DNA from: Parabacteroides sp. PF5-6
GTDB lineage: Bacteria > Bacteroidota > Bacteroidia > Bacteroidales > Tannerellaceae
Direction of reading: 5' to 3'
Assembly: GCF_029504695.1 (NCBI RefSeq)
Contig: NZ_JAQFIN010000001.1
Span: 186,001 to 250,000, forward strand
DNA: 64,000 nt
In this document: piece after piece, positions 8,844-17,492 of the stretch
Layout of the letters: every line of letters begins with the position of its first letter
How positions within the stretch are numbered: the stretch's first letter is position 1
Made by a program: the position numbers and the translations under genes
Notes under the pieces: model-generated
The model's input: only the letters and a program-made list of their open reading frames with translations
Told to the model about the DNA's origin: nothing
Databases searched by the model: none

Positions 8844-9743
8844 ATGAAACAGGTTATAATAACGATGGTATGCCTGATTGGGCTGATGGGGTGCAACCGG
8901 GGCAAGGTGAACTACGATGCGTCGGGGGCTTTCGAGGCGACGGAGGTCTTGGTCTCGGCAGAGGCGAACGGCAAGATTATGGAGCTGAATATCCTGGAGG
9001 GCGATCGGCTGCCGGCCGGTGCCGTTGTCGGCTATGTGGATACGACCCAGCTCTACCTGAAGAAGATGCAATTGGCGGCCGGATTGCGTTCGGTCGATAT
9101 CCGCAAGCCGGATATCCGCAAGCAGATCGCTGTATTGGAACAACAGATTGCCACCGCGCGCACCGAGCAGCAGCGCATGGAGAACCTGGTTCGTGCCAAG
9201 GCCGGCAACCAGAAGCAATTGGATGATATTGTCTATCAGATCGATTTCCTGCAGAAACAACTGGATGCGCAAAACTCTACCTTAAACAAAACAACGCATA
9301 GCGCCGATGCCGAGATGGAAGGCCTGCTCTATCAGATTATGCAGTTGGACGATCAGTTGCAGAAGAGCCGGGTGGTGAATCCGCAGACGGGAACCGTATT
9401 GGTGAAATATGCCGAAGCGGGTGAGGTGACGGCTGCCGGCAAGCCGCTTTATAAGATCGCGGATCTGGAATTGTTGTACCTGCGTGCGTATGTGACGGCC
9501 GATCAGTTGTCGCAGATCAAATTGGGTGATGCCGTGCGTGTCTTTGCCGACTATGGCGATGAGCAACGGGAGTATCCCGGTACGGTGACCTGGATCTCCG
9601 CCCAATCGGAGTTCACCCCCAAAGGCATTCAAACGCGCAATGAGCGGGCGAACCTGGTGTATGCCGTGAAGATCGGGGTGAAGAACGACGGGTATCTGAA
9701 GTTGGGGCAGTACGGAGAAATTAAATTGACAATTGACAATTGA
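8844..9743 (+). CDS. HlyD-family periplasmic adaptor lipoprotein
   Basis: Membrane fusion protein of 299 residues, lipidated (CLIGLMGCNRG, Cys17). It has the split biotinyl-lipoyl domain (AEANGKIMELNILEGDRLPAG near 33-53 and VVNPQTGTVLVKYAEAGEVTAAGKPLY near 178-204, each typical of YbhG/HlyD), a long coiled coil between them (RKQIAVLEQQIATARTEQQ region), and a beta-barrel domain after. It bridges the ABC permeases to the TolC-type channel. The last codons (KLTIDN) are built from a 7-bp repeat. Confidence 0.87.
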   Translation: MKQVIITMVCLIGLMGCNRGKVNYDASGAFEATEVLVSAEANGKIMELNILEGDRLPAGAVVGYVDTTQLYLKKMQLAAGLRSVDIRKPDIRKQIAVLEQQIATARTEQQRMENLVRAKAGNQKQLDDIVYQIDFLQKQLDAQNSTLNKTTHSADAEMEGLLYQIMQLDDQLQKSRVVNPQTGTVLVKYAEAGEVTAAGKPLYKIADLELLYLRAYVTADQLSQIKLGDAVRVFADYGDEQREYPGTVTWISAQSEFTPKGIQTRNERANLVYAVKIGVKNDGYLKLGQYGEIKLTIDN

Positions 9744-9758
9744 CAATTGACAATTGGC
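9724..9758 (+). repeat. 5 x 7-bp AATTGAC repeat across the hlyD stop codon
   Basis: Four perfect AATTGAC units and one AATTGGC. The repeat encodes the last residues of the adaptor and its TGA stop (9741-9743). Confidence 0.9.
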
Positions 9759-9780
9759 TAAAGCCGATCTTTGATTAACA

Positions 9781-10707
9781 ATGGAGAATGGGATTAACAT
9801 AGAAGGGGTTTCGAAGGGGTACGGCAAGGTTCAGGCGTTGCGCGGTCTCTCTTTGACGGTTCGGCCGGGTGAGTTGTTTGGATTGATCGGTCCGGATGGG
9901 GCAGGCAAGACGACGCTTTTTCGGATCCTGACGACCTTGTTGTTGGCCGATCAGGGGCGGGCTACGGTTTGCGGACGGGATGTCGTGCAGGAGATGATGC
10001 GGATCCGTCAGCTTGTCGGGTATATGCCGGGGCGCTTCTCGTTGTATCCCGATCTGTCGGTGGAGGAGAACCTGCGGTTCTTTGCGACGGTGTTTCAGAC
10101 GACTGTCGAAGAGAATATGGATCTGATCCGGGATATCTATGTGCAGATCGAATCTTTCCGCAAGCGCAGGGCGGGAAAGCTGTCGGGTGGTATGAAGCAG
10201 AAATTGGCGCTTTGTTGTGCGATGATCCATCGGCCGGAGGTGTTGTTCCTGGATGAGCCGACCACGGGTGTCGATCCCGTCTCCCGCGTGGAGTTCTGGG
10301 ATATGTTGGATCAGTTGAAGACGCAGGGCATCACGATCCTGGTCTCTACGCCTTATATGGATGAGGCTTCCCGTTGCGACCGGATCGCCTTGATGCGTGA
10401 TGGGCAGTTGCTGTCGGTCGGCACGCCTTCGGCGATCCGTTCTTCCTACACGCATTCGTTATGGGCGGTGCGTTCGGCGGCGATGTACCCGTTGTTAAAG
10501 GATTTGCGCGCTTTTCCGGCGACCTTCTCCTGTTTTGCTTTTGGCGATACGCATCACCTGGCTTTTCGGGAAGAGGCATTGAAGAACAAGACGGAGGATC
10601 AGTTGAAAGAAGAGCTGACCGCCTATCTGGTTGAAAAGAAACATACCGATCTCCTGTTGACAAAGATCGAGCCGGGGATTGAAGATTGCTTTATGAGCTT
10701 GAGATAG
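9781..10707 (+). CDS. ABC transporter ATP-binding protein (YbhF type, first)
   Basis: Nucleotide-binding subunit of an ABC-2 exporter, 308 residues. Walker A GPDGAGKTT at residues 37-45, signature LSGGMKQKLALC near 138, Walker B VLFLDEPTTGVD near 155, switch His replaced by Thr in ILVSTPYMDEA as is common in this branch. In E. coli YbhF both ATPase domains are in one chain; here they are two genes 33 bases apart. The extra C-terminal 80 residues are family-typical. Confidence 0.9.
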   Translation: MENGINIEGVSKGYGKVQALRGLSLTVRPGELFGLIGPDGAGKTTLFRILTTLLLADQGRATVCGRDVVQEMMRIRQLVGYMPGRFSLYPDLSVEENLRFFATVFQTTVEENMDLIRDIYVQIESFRKRRAGKLSGGMKQKLALCCAMIHRPEVLFLDEPTTGVDPVSRVEFWDMLDQLKTQGITILVSTPYMDEASRCDRIALMRDGQLLSVGTPSAIRSSYTHSLWAVRSAAMYPLLKDLRAFPATFSCFAFGDTHHLAFREEALKNKTEDQLKEELTAYLVEKKHTDLLLTKIEPGIEDCFMSLR

Positions 10708-10740
10708 TCCTTTGATATTTTAAGAGAGAATAAAATAGAA

Positions 10741-11487
10741 ATGAAGAATAGGGCTTTTGTTATAGAAACGGATCAGTTGACGAAGCGGTTTGGCAACTTT
10801 ACCGCCGTCGATCATATCTCTTTCCGCGTGGCGGAAGGGGAGATCTTCGGTTTCCTCGGCGCCAACGGAGCAGGCAAGACCACAGCAATGCGTATGCTCT
10901 GCGGGCTGTCGATCCCAAGCTCCGGCCAGGCGACCGTTGCCGGTTATGATATCTATAAAGAGTCCGAGCAGATCAAACGGCATATCGGTTATATGAGCCA
11001 GAAGTTCTCTCTTTACGGCAACCTGAAGGTTTGGGAGAATATCCGCCTGTTCGGGGGCATCTATGGCCTACCGGCCAAGCGATTGGCGGATAAGACTGAA
11101 GAACTATTACACACGCTCGGCCTGGAGAAGGAACGGGAGACATTGGTCGACGCCCTGCCGCTGGGTTGGAAGCAGAAGCTTGCCTTTTCAGTGGCGATTA
11201 TCCATGAACCAAAGATTGTGTTTCTGGATGAACCGACGGGAGGGGTCGATCCTGTGACCCGTCGCCAGTTCTGGGAACTGATCTACGAGGCGGCCGCGCG
11301 GCAGATCACCGTCTTTGTGACCACCCATTATATGGATGAGGCGGAATATTGCGACCGCGTCTCTATTATGGTCGACGGGCGCATCGACGCTTTGGATAGT
11401 CCGGCGGCGTTGAAGCAGAACTACGGAGTAACAACCATGAATGAAGTCTTTCAGGCCCTGGCCCGGAAAGCTACACGGGAGGAATAA
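10741..11487 (+). CDS. ABC transporter ATP-binding protein (second)
   Basis: Second nucleotide-binding subunit, 248 residues. Walker A GANGAGKTT at 40-48, Walker B IVFLDEPTGGVD and switch His in VTTHYMDEAEYCD are intact. The ABC signature is altered: LPLGWKQKLAFS where LSGGMKQ is expected, so the heterodimer probably has one consensus and one weak ATP site, a known feature of asymmetric exporters. It ends four bases before the permease start. Confidence 0.9.
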   Translation: MKNRAFVIETDQLTKRFGNFTAVDHISFRVAEGEIFGFLGANGAGKTTAMRMLCGLSIPSSGQATVAGYDIYKESEQIKRHIGYMSQKFSLYGNLKVWENIRLFGGIYGLPAKRLADKTEELLHTLGLEKERETLVDALPLGWKQKLAFSVAIIHEPKIVFLDEPTGGVDPVTRRQFWELIYEAAARQITVFVTTHYMDEAEYCDRVSIMVDGRIDALDSPAALKQNYGVTTMNEVFQALARKATREE

Positions 11488-11491
11488 GGCG

Positions 11492-12598
11492 ATGAAACAG
11501 TTCATATCGTTTATACAAAAAGAATTCTACCATATCTTCCGGGATGGGCGTACGTTGTTTATCCTCCTGGCGATGCCTATCGTACTGTTGATTCTCTTCG
11601 GCTACGCCATTACGACGGAGATCAAGATGGCACCCGTCACGATTCTCGATTACAGTCGCGACGCCGTGACCCGAAGTATCGCCGACCGGCTGATGGCCAG
11701 CGAGTATTTCGAACTGTATCGCTACAGTGAAAACCAAGATGACGTACAAGCCTTGTTCCGCCAGGGAAAAGCGAAGCTTGCCATTGTCTTCCCGCCGCAT
11801 TTTGCCGACGATCGGGATAGCCGGGTGCAGATCCTCGCCGATGCTACCGATCCGAACGAAGCGACGCAACTGGCTTCGTATGCCGCGGCGATTATCCAGG
11901 CCGAACTATGGGAAGAGCAAAGGATTGAGATGACTACACTGGCCGACGGTGGCCGCGTCACGCCGGTAACTCATCTGTTGTATAACCCGCAGATGAAAGG
12001 TGCGTACAACTTCGTGCCGGGTGTGATGGGACTGATCCTGATCCTGATCTGTGCTTTGATGACTTCGGTGGGCATCGTCCGTGAGAAAGAGATGGGTACG
12101 ATGGAAGTATTGTTGGTCTCGCCTCTGAAGCCGTTGTCTATCATTGTTGCTAAAGCAATCCCTTACCTGTTGGTCAGTATGGTGAATGTAGCTACGATCC
12201 TGATGCTTTCTTATTTTCTGTTGGAGGTGCCGATTGTCGGTAGCCTGACGCTGTTGATCGGCATCTCGATCCTGTATGCCCTGGTGGCGCTCTCTCTGGG
12301 TTTGTTTATCTCGACGGTGACGCAAACGCAGCAGGCGGCTATGCTGATCAGTGCGTTGGTGTTGATGCTGCCCGTGATCCTGTTGAGTGGCATGGTCTTT
12401 CCGGTGGAGAATATGCCGCGGCTGTTGCAGTGGTTTTCCCATATTGTGCCGGCGAAGTGGTATATCATCGCCGTCAAGGATGTGATGATCAAAGGAGTAC
12501 CGCTTAGTGGGGTATTGAAGGAAGTGGGCATCCTGTTGTTTATGGCTTTCTTTATCCTTGTGTTGAGTGTCAAGCGTTTCAAAACCCGTTTAGAATAG
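11492..12598 (+). CDS. ABC-2 type permease (YbhS-like)
   Basis: Integral membrane subunit of 368 residues: one N-terminal helix (LFILLAMPIVLLILFGYAI), a large periplasmic domain, then about five helices. The motif GMVFPVENMPRLLQWFSHIVPAKWYI near the C-terminus is typical of ABC-2 drug exporters. The start ATG at 11492 has a good ribosome site (GGGAGGA); an upstream in-frame ATG at 11441 lies inside the ATPase gene and is not needed. Confidence 0.9.
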   Translation: MKQFISFIQKEFYHIFRDGRTLFILLAMPIVLLILFGYAITTEIKMAPVTILDYSRDAVTRSIADRLMASEYFELYRYSENQDDVQALFRQGKAKLAIVFPPHFADDRDSRVQILADATDPNEATQLASYAAAIIQAELWEEQRIEMTTLADGGRVTPVTHLLYNPQMKGAYNFVPGVMGLILILICALMTSVGIVREKEMGTMEVLLVSPLKPLSIIVAKAIPYLLVSMVNVATILMLSYFLLEVPIVGSLTLLIGISILYALVALSLGLFISTVTQTQQAAMLISALVLMLPVILLSGMVFPVENMPRLLQWFSHIVPAKWYIIAVKDVMIKGVPLSGVLKEVGILLFMAFFILVLSVKRFKTRLE

Positions 12599-12610
12599 AG
12601 GAGGAGTGAG

Positions 12611-13696
12611 ATGTTACGCTATCTATTAGAAAAAGAATTCAAACAGATCCGGCGCGATGCGATCCTGCCGCGCATTATCTTCCTGTTGCCGGTGCTTCAG
12701 TTGTTGATCCTTCCGTTTGCCGCCAACTTCGAGATGCGCAATATCAACCTGGGCATTGTCGATCAGGATCAATCGCTCACTTCGCGGCGGCTGACCGACA
12801 AGGTGCTTTCTTCGGGTTATTTCCGCCTGAGTGATGTCGCGCCCTCGTACGATGAGGCCCTGCAACGCATTGAAAACAATACGACCGATATCCTGTTGGA
12901 GATCCCTTCGGGCTTCGAACGCGACCTGGGACGCGAAGCGGAGGTCGAAGTTCTCATTGCCGCCAATGCCGTGAACGGAACCAAAGGCGGCATGGGCAGC
13001 GCTTACCTGACACAGATCATCGAGCAGTTCAATGCCGAACGACAAGGCCTCGCTACCGTCTCCCGCGTGATGCCCCGCTTCCTCTTTAACCCGCATCTGA
13101 ACTATAAAAACTATATGGTGCCCGGCATCCTGGTGTTTCTGATCACGATCATCAGTGGCTTCCTTACCGCCTTGAATATCGTCAGTGAGAAGGAGCGCGG
13201 CACGATCGAACAGATCAATGTTACGCCTATTCCCAAGGCACTATTCCTCCTGTCGAAGCTGATTCCTTTCTGGATCATCGGTTTTATCCTGTTGACGATC
13301 GGCATATTGATCACCTGGATCGTCTATGGGCTCACGCCGCTGGGTAGCTTTGGCGTGATCTACCTCTTCTCGGCAATCTATGTGATTGCTTTTACGGGCA
13401 TGGGGCTGGCGATCTCGTCCATCTCGTCCAACCAGCAGCAGGCGATGTACACCGCTTTCTTCTTCCTGATCATCTTTGCCCTGTTGAGTGGCCTGTTTAC
13501 CCCCGTAAGCAGTATGCCTCCATGGGCACAGACGTTGACTTTGTTCAATCCCGTGCGATACTTCGTCGAAGTCATGCGCATGGTCTACCTCAAAGGCAGC
13601 ACCCTGTCCGACCTCTCGGGTTACTTCGGAGCTGTCTGCCTCTTCGCCATCGCTTTCAACGCCTTGGCTGTAATCAGTTACCGTAAGAAAGAATAA
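12611..13696 (+). CDS. ABC-2 type permease (YbhR-like)
   Basis: Partner permease of 361 residues with the same topology: N-terminal helix after KEFKQIRRDAILPR, periplasmic domain, then five or six helices and GLFTPVSSMPPWAQTLTLFNPVRYFVEVMR. It is preceded by GAGGAGGAG and lies 12 bases after its partner. It closes the tetR-tolC-hlyD-ATPase-ATPase-permease-permease operon, which probably exports a hydrophobic toxic compound or an envelope component. Confidence 0.9.
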   Translation: MLRYLLEKEFKQIRRDAILPRIIFLLPVLQLLILPFAANFEMRNINLGIVDQDQSLTSRRLTDKVLSSGYFRLSDVAPSYDEALQRIENNTTDILLEIPSGFERDLGREAEVEVLIAANAVNGTKGGMGSAYLTQIIEQFNAERQGLATVSRVMPRFLFNPHLNYKNYMVPGILVFLITIISGFLTALNIVSEKERGTIEQINVTPIPKALFLLSKLIPFWIIGFILLTIGILITWIVYGLTPLGSFGVIYLFSAIYVIAFTGMGLAISSISSNQQQAMYTAFFFLIIFALLSGLFTPVSSMPPWAQTLTLFNPVRYFVEVMRMVYLKGSTLSDLSGYFGAVCLFAIAFNALAVISYRKKE

Positions 13697-13760
13697 CAAG
13701 CCGTCTTTTTTTGCCAAGTCCTACGTCTTTTTTTGCCCGTCCGCCTCCTTTTTTCGGTAT

Positions 13761-13870
13761 GACCTACCTCTAAAATTATTTTGAGGTACCTCAAAAACAA
13801 TTATGAGGTACCTCAAAACAAATTTAGACGTACCTCATAATTACTTTTGACGTACCTCTAACTATTTTTT
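13761..13870 (+). repeat. Array A: 5 x 22-bp units with palindromic core GAGGTACCTC
   Basis: Five units of exactly 22 bp, starting at 13761, 13783, 13805, 13827 and 13849. Each begins with GAsGTACCTC (first unit GACCTACCTC) followed by 12 A/T-rich bases. It is preceded by three 20-bp T-rich units (13701-13760). It lies between the efflux operon and the toxin-antitoxin promoter, whose -7 box is 79 bp further on. The same unit recurs at 59689-59798. Confidence 0.95.
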
Positions 13871-13948
13871 CTGCCCAGCCCTACCCAAAAGAGACGCTGA
13901 AGAAAAAGAAAAGAGACCGGGATGTCGCTGGAAAAAGGTTTTATTTTG

Positions 13949-13956
13949 TATCTTTG
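13949..13956 (+). promoter_or_regulatory. -7 box TATCTTTG before the toxin-antitoxin pair
   Basis: TAnnTTTG match 30 bases before the antitoxin start. Confidence 0.65.
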
Positions 13957-13985
13957 TGGATACAGTAGTTCGAAAAATAAAAGCA

Positions 13986-14225
13986 ATGACAGTATTGGAA
14001 AGAAAAGAAAAACTAATAGCTGCTATACTTAACGATCCGGATGAAGAGCGGTTTGCTGAGTTGGAGAGTATATACGAAAAACTCTCGATGCCTTCTTTCA
14101 TGTGTTCCGTTGAAGAATTGAATGAGAGTATACGTCGGCAGGAAGAAGATTTTGCGGCAGGGAAAATCAAAACCATCCCTCATGAAGAAGTGAGGTTGAC
14201 GCGAAAGATAGCCTATGAAGATTAG
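13986..14225 (+). CDS. Antitoxin of a ParE/RelE-type pair
   Basis: Small acidic protein of 79 residues (MTVLERKEKLIAAILNDP...). It is rich in Glu and helix-forming residues, as are Phd/RelB-like and HigA-less antitoxins of Bacteroidota. No clear DNA-binding motif is seen. It overlaps the toxin gene by 11 bases, the usual coupling for such pairs. A GTG start at 13956 was rejected because it lies on the -7 box. Confidence 0.75.
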   Translation: MTVLERKEKLIAAILNDPDEERFAELESIYEKLSMPSFMCSVEELNESIRRQEEDFAAGKIKTIPHEEVRLTRKIAYED

Positions 14226-14526
14226 TTGGATGCCCAAAGCCTTGCGCGACATGAATGAGATGTACGCTTATTATGAAAAAAAAGATCCAAAGGCAGCAGC
14301 CAAGATGTATAATAACATTCTTGATATTGTCGACTTATTTGCAACTAACCCCTATTTGGGAGCTATAGAACCTTTGATCTGTAAATCGCGAAAGACATAC
14401 CGTTCGTTCGTGTCTTCAAATAGCCGGAATAAGATTATTTACTATGTGGAGGATGGAACGGTATACATTGTCCGGGTATGGGATTGCAGACAAAACCCGA
14501 AGAAGTTGGCGAAGTCCGTGAAATAA
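14215..14526 (+). CDS. ParE/RelE-family toxin
   Basis: Basic protein of 103 residues of the RelE/ParE fold: KISWMPKALRDMNEMYAYYEKKDPKAAAKMYNNILDIV at the N-terminus (helical hairpin), LICKSRKTYRSFVSSNSRNKIIYYVEDGTVYIVRVWDCRQNPKKL at the C-terminus with the RnKIIYYV..tVYIvrVWDcRqNP pattern. It could inhibit gyrase (ParE) or cut mRNA (RelE); the sequence does not decide. The antitoxin is encoded immediately upstream. Confidence 0.87.
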   Translation: MKISWMPKALRDMNEMYAYYEKKDPKAAAKMYNNILDIVDLFATNPYLGAIEPLICKSRKTYRSFVSSNSRNKIIYYVEDGTVYIVRVWDCRQNPKKLAKSVK

Positions 14527-14528
14527 TC

Positions 14529-14536
14529 TATATTTG
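14529..14536 (+). promoter_or_regulatory. -7 box TATATTTG before the gntP-like gene
   Basis: TAnnTTTG match 32 bases before the permease start, directly after the toxin stop codon. Confidence 0.6.
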
Positions 14537-14567
14537 TTACTCATACTATACATAAAAGAAGAACACC

Positions 14568-15893
14568 ATGTCCTTTATCATCATTATCCTTTGTTTGTTG
14601 CTCTTGATCGTGTTGATCTCCTATTTTAAGGTGGATGCCTTTCTGGCTTTTATTGTCGTTTCGGTATTGGCCGGGATCGGATTGGGCATTCCGTTGGGTG
14701 ATCTGCCGGCGACGATCGACCGGGGCATTGGCAATATCTTGGGCAGTCTGACATTGATTATCGTATTGGGGGCTATGCTGGGTAAATTGGTGGCCGAGAG
14801 TGGGGCGGCACAGAAGATTGCTGATGTGATGGTGGCAACCTTTGGCACGAAATATATTCACTGGGGATTGATGATTACCGGCTTTATCGTGGGCATACCG
14901 TTGTTCTACGGCATTGGTTTCGTGCTTTTGGTCCCGCTGATCTTTTCTATCGTTAATCAATACAAGTTACCGGCGGTATTTATGGGCATCTCGATGCTTG
15001 CCGCCTTGTCGGTGACACATGGTTTTCTTCCGCCGCACCCTTCGCCCGTTGCCTTGGTGGCTTTGTTCGAAGCCAATATGGGCATGACGCTGATCTATGG
15101 GCTTTGCATTGCTGTGCCGACGATAGTGTTGGCGGGACCGTTGTTTGGTCGTACGTTACGTGGTGTAAAGACCGGTCCGTTGAAGCTTTTTGAGAAGAAA
15201 GAACTGGAAACGGCGTTTAGTCAACCGGGCAAAACGAATAGTTTCCTGAGCGCTACCTTGCCGGTCTTTCTCTTGATCCTGGCAACGGTGATTCCTTTGC
15301 TCTTCCCTGCGATGGGAGGGCAGGCGGCGGAGGCCGTAGGCTTCCTGGGTGCTCCGTCTATCGTGATGCTGATCGCGTTGATCGTGGCTACTTATACCTT
15401 GGGCATTCGCCAGGGTAGAAGTATCAAGCAGGTGATGGATGTTTATGTGGACGCCATCAAAGATATCGCGCCCATCCTCTTGATCATTGCCGGTTCGGGC
15501 ATCTTTAAGCAAGTGATGGAAGATAGTGGGGTGAGTATGGAACTGGCTGCGGCGTTGCAGCAGTTGCCCGTGCACCCCTTGATCCTGGGATGGCTGATCG
15601 CCGCGGTGATCCGGATCTGTATCGGTTCGGCAACGGTTGCCGCCCTGACAGCAGCCGGCGTGTTGATGCCTTTGATTACGCAAGCCAACGTCGATCCCAA
15701 CCTGATGGTCTTGTCCTTAGGCGCCGGCAGCCTGGCGTGTTCCCATGTGAACGACTCCGGCTTCTGGCTCTTCAAAGAATATTTCAACCTGAGTATGAAA
15801 GATACCTTCCGCTCGTGGACAGTGATGGAGACGATCGTTTCCGTGGCCGGGCTGGCGGGGGTGATGCTCTTGAATCTATTAATTACAAATTAG
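14568..15893 (+). CDS. GntP-family permease (gluconate / D-amino acid type)
   Basis: Inner membrane H+ symporter of the GntP family, 441 residues and about twelve helices. Family blocks: GLMITGFIVGIPLFYGIGFVLLVPL near 105-130, LPPHPSPVALV near 152, and SLGAGSLACSHVNDSGFWLFKEYF near 383-406. GntP proteins carry gluconate, but a branch (DsdX type) carries D-serine. Here it is first in an operon with RidA and a D-threonine-aldolase-type enzyme, so a D-amino acid substrate is the better guess. Confidence 0.88.
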   Translation: MSFIIIILCLLLLIVLISYFKVDAFLAFIVVSVLAGIGLGIPLGDLPATIDRGIGNILGSLTLIIVLGAMLGKLVAESGAAQKIADVMVATFGTKYIHWGLMITGFIVGIPLFYGIGFVLLVPLIFSIVNQYKLPAVFMGISMLAALSVTHGFLPPHPSPVALVALFEANMGMTLIYGLCIAVPTIVLAGPLFGRTLRGVKTGPLKLFEKKELETAFSQPGKTNSFLSATLPVFLLILATVIPLLFPAMGGQAAEAVGFLGAPSIVMLIALIVATYTLGIRQGRSIKQVMDVYVDAIKDIAPILLIIAGSGIFKQVMEDSGVSMELAAALQQLPVHPLILGWLIAAVIRICIGSATVAALTAAGVLMPLITQANVDPNLMVLSLGAGSLACSHVNDSGFWLFKEYFNLSMKDTFRSWTVMETIVSVAGLAGVMLLNLLITN

Positions 15894-15909
15894 AATTTAC
15901 AATTAGACT

Positions 15910-16389
15910 ATGAACGCAGACAAACAATTTGAACAATTGGGATTAAACTTACCACCGGCACCTGCACCGCTGGGTGTATACAAACCTTGCCTGATCGTGG
16001 ACGGCAAATACCTGTACCTCTCGGGACACGGACCGGTACAGGACGATCGGTCATTGATTATTGGACGTATCGGACGCGATATGACAATGGAAGAAGGAAA
16101 GCTGGCCGCCCGTCAGGTGGGACTGACAATGCTGTCGACCATCAAAAGCCATCTGGGAAGCCTCGATAAGGTGAAGCGGGTGGTCAAGGTCTTGGGTATG
16201 GTGAATTGCACACCCGAATTCGAGAAACATCCCTATATCATCAACGGATGCAGCGAGCTCTTTGCTGCTGTCTGGGGACCGGACAACGGGGTGGGCACGC
16301 GCAGTGCCGTCGGTTTCGGCTCTTTGCCCGATAATATCCCGGTGGAAATTGAGGCGGTGTTTGAATTGAATGAAGAATGGGAGAAGTAA
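15910..16389 (+). CDS. RidA-family reactive imine deaminase
   Basis: RidA/YjgF/UK114 protein of 159 residues that hydrolyses 2-aminoacrylate and related imines released by PLP enzymes. Seen: LYLSGHGPVQ near 37, VVKVLGMVNCTPEF, and the catalytic-type Arg in GTRSAVGFGSLPDNIPVEIEAVFE near 130-152. It is between the GntP permease and a PLP enzyme that may release an imine, and its 3' end overlaps the latter by 13 bases. The RidA short form is about 128 residues; this is a longer subfamily member. Confidence 0.9.
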   Translation: MNADKQFEQLGLNLPPAPAPLGVYKPCLIVDGKYLYLSGHGPVQDDRSLIIGRIGRDMTMEEGKLAARQVGLTMLSTIKSHLGSLDKVKRVVKVLGMVNCTPEFEKHPYIINGCSELFAAVWGPDNGVGTRSAVGFGSLPDNIPVEIEAVFELNEEWEK

Positions 16390-17492
16390 AGCCTTGGTAT
16401 CCTGTTGAGAATATAGAAGAAGTAGATTCTCCGGCATTGCTTCTTTATAAGGAAAAGGTGATAGGCAATATCGAATTGGTCAAAGAAGTTGCCGGAGGAA
16501 ATGTCGACAGGTTGCGTCCGCATGTGAAGACGCATAAGATCAAAGAAGTATGCTTGCTGATGCTTGAGGCGGGTATCCGTAAGTTTAAATGCGCGACCAT
16601 TGCCGAAGCTGAGATGCTGGCGATGGCCGGTGCGCCGGATGTCTTACTGGCCTACCAGCCGACTGGGCCGAAGATCAAGCGCCTTATTCAATTGACAAAG
16701 ACTTATCCGGCGACGGACTTTGCCTGTCTGGTGGATGACATACAAAACACGCGATTGATAAACGAGCTGGCAGGAAAGGCTTCTGTCGTTTTACCGGTCT
16801 ATATCGATCTGAATGTCGGTATGAACCGTACCGGCATACATCCGAAGCAGGCAAGTGTACTGGCTGATTCTATCCGCCAATGTCCTTCTTTATTATTGAA
16901 AGGACTTCATGCCTACGACGGGCAGATCCATTCCACCAACCTCTCGCTGCGAACCGCAGAGGCAGATCTGGCTTTTGCGCAAGCCGATCGGGTCTATGCC
17001 GCGCTTCAACCGGAATACGATTATCCGTTAACGCTCGTGATAGGCGGGACACCGACTTTCCCTATTCATATCCGTCGGCAATATGGCGAATGCAGTCCGG
17101 GAACCTTTGTCTTTTGGGATTGGGGATATATGGAGATGCTTCCCGATCAGCCTTTTCGATGGGCAGCATTGGTGGTGACGCGGGTGATCTCTATCGTCGA
17201 TCAAACACATATCTGTACGGACCTGGGACATAAATCGGTTGCCGCCGAGTCACCCTTGCCTCGCGTCTGGTTCTTCAATGCGCCGGAGGCAAGTTCCATC
17301 GCACAGAGCGAAGAGCATCTGGTATTGAAGGTAGCCGATAGTACAATGTTTACCGTCGGACAGGTACTCTACGGTGTGCCCGTACATATCTGTCCGACGG
17401 TTGCTTTATATGATAAGGCGCATGTGATTGAGAATAGGAAGTTCACCACTACGTGGGATGTGATTGCCCGCAACCGGAGTATCACTGTCTGA
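16377..17492 (+). CDS. D-threonine aldolase / D-serine dehydratase-type PLP enzyme
   Basis: Fold-type III (alanine racemase-like) PLP enzyme of the D-threonine aldolase family, 371 residues. The PLP lysine is in RLRPHVKTHKIKE (near residue 45), followed by KFKCATIAEAEML and DLNVGMNRTGI; the C-terminal metal site is HICPT in GVPVHICPTVALYDKAH (near 343-347). Members cleave D-threonine to glycine and acetaldehyde or deaminate D-serine. The neighbouring RidA fits the deaminase reaction, which makes aminoacrylate. Its stop directly abuts the mgtE stop on the other strand. Confidence 0.87.
   Translation: MGEVKPWYPVENIEEVDSPALLLYKEKVIGNIELVKEVAGGNVDRLRPHVKTHKIKEVCLLMLEAGIRKFKCATIAEAEMLAMAGAPDVLLAYQPTGPKIKRLIQLTKTYPATDFACLVDDIQNTRLINELAGKASVVLPVYIDLNVGMNRTGIHPKQASVLADSIRQCPSLLLKGLHAYDGQIHSTNLSLRTAEADLAFAQADRVYAALQPEYDYPLTLVIGGTPTFPIHIRRQYGECSPGTFVFWDWGYMEMLPDQPFRWAALVVTRVISIVDQTHICTDLGHKSVAAESPLPRVWFFNAPEASSIAQSEEHLVLKVADSTMFTVGQVLYGVPVHICPTVALYDKAHVIENRKFTTTWDVIARNRSITV

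Noticed and set aside
13761-13870. 22-bp repeats as a CRISPR array
   Set aside because: Units follow each other with no unique spacers of CRISPR length, cores are perfect palindromes, and no cas gene is present.
13956-13985. GTG start extending the antitoxin by ten residues
   Set aside because: The codon is the last base of the -7 box, so it cannot be in the transcript from that promoter.
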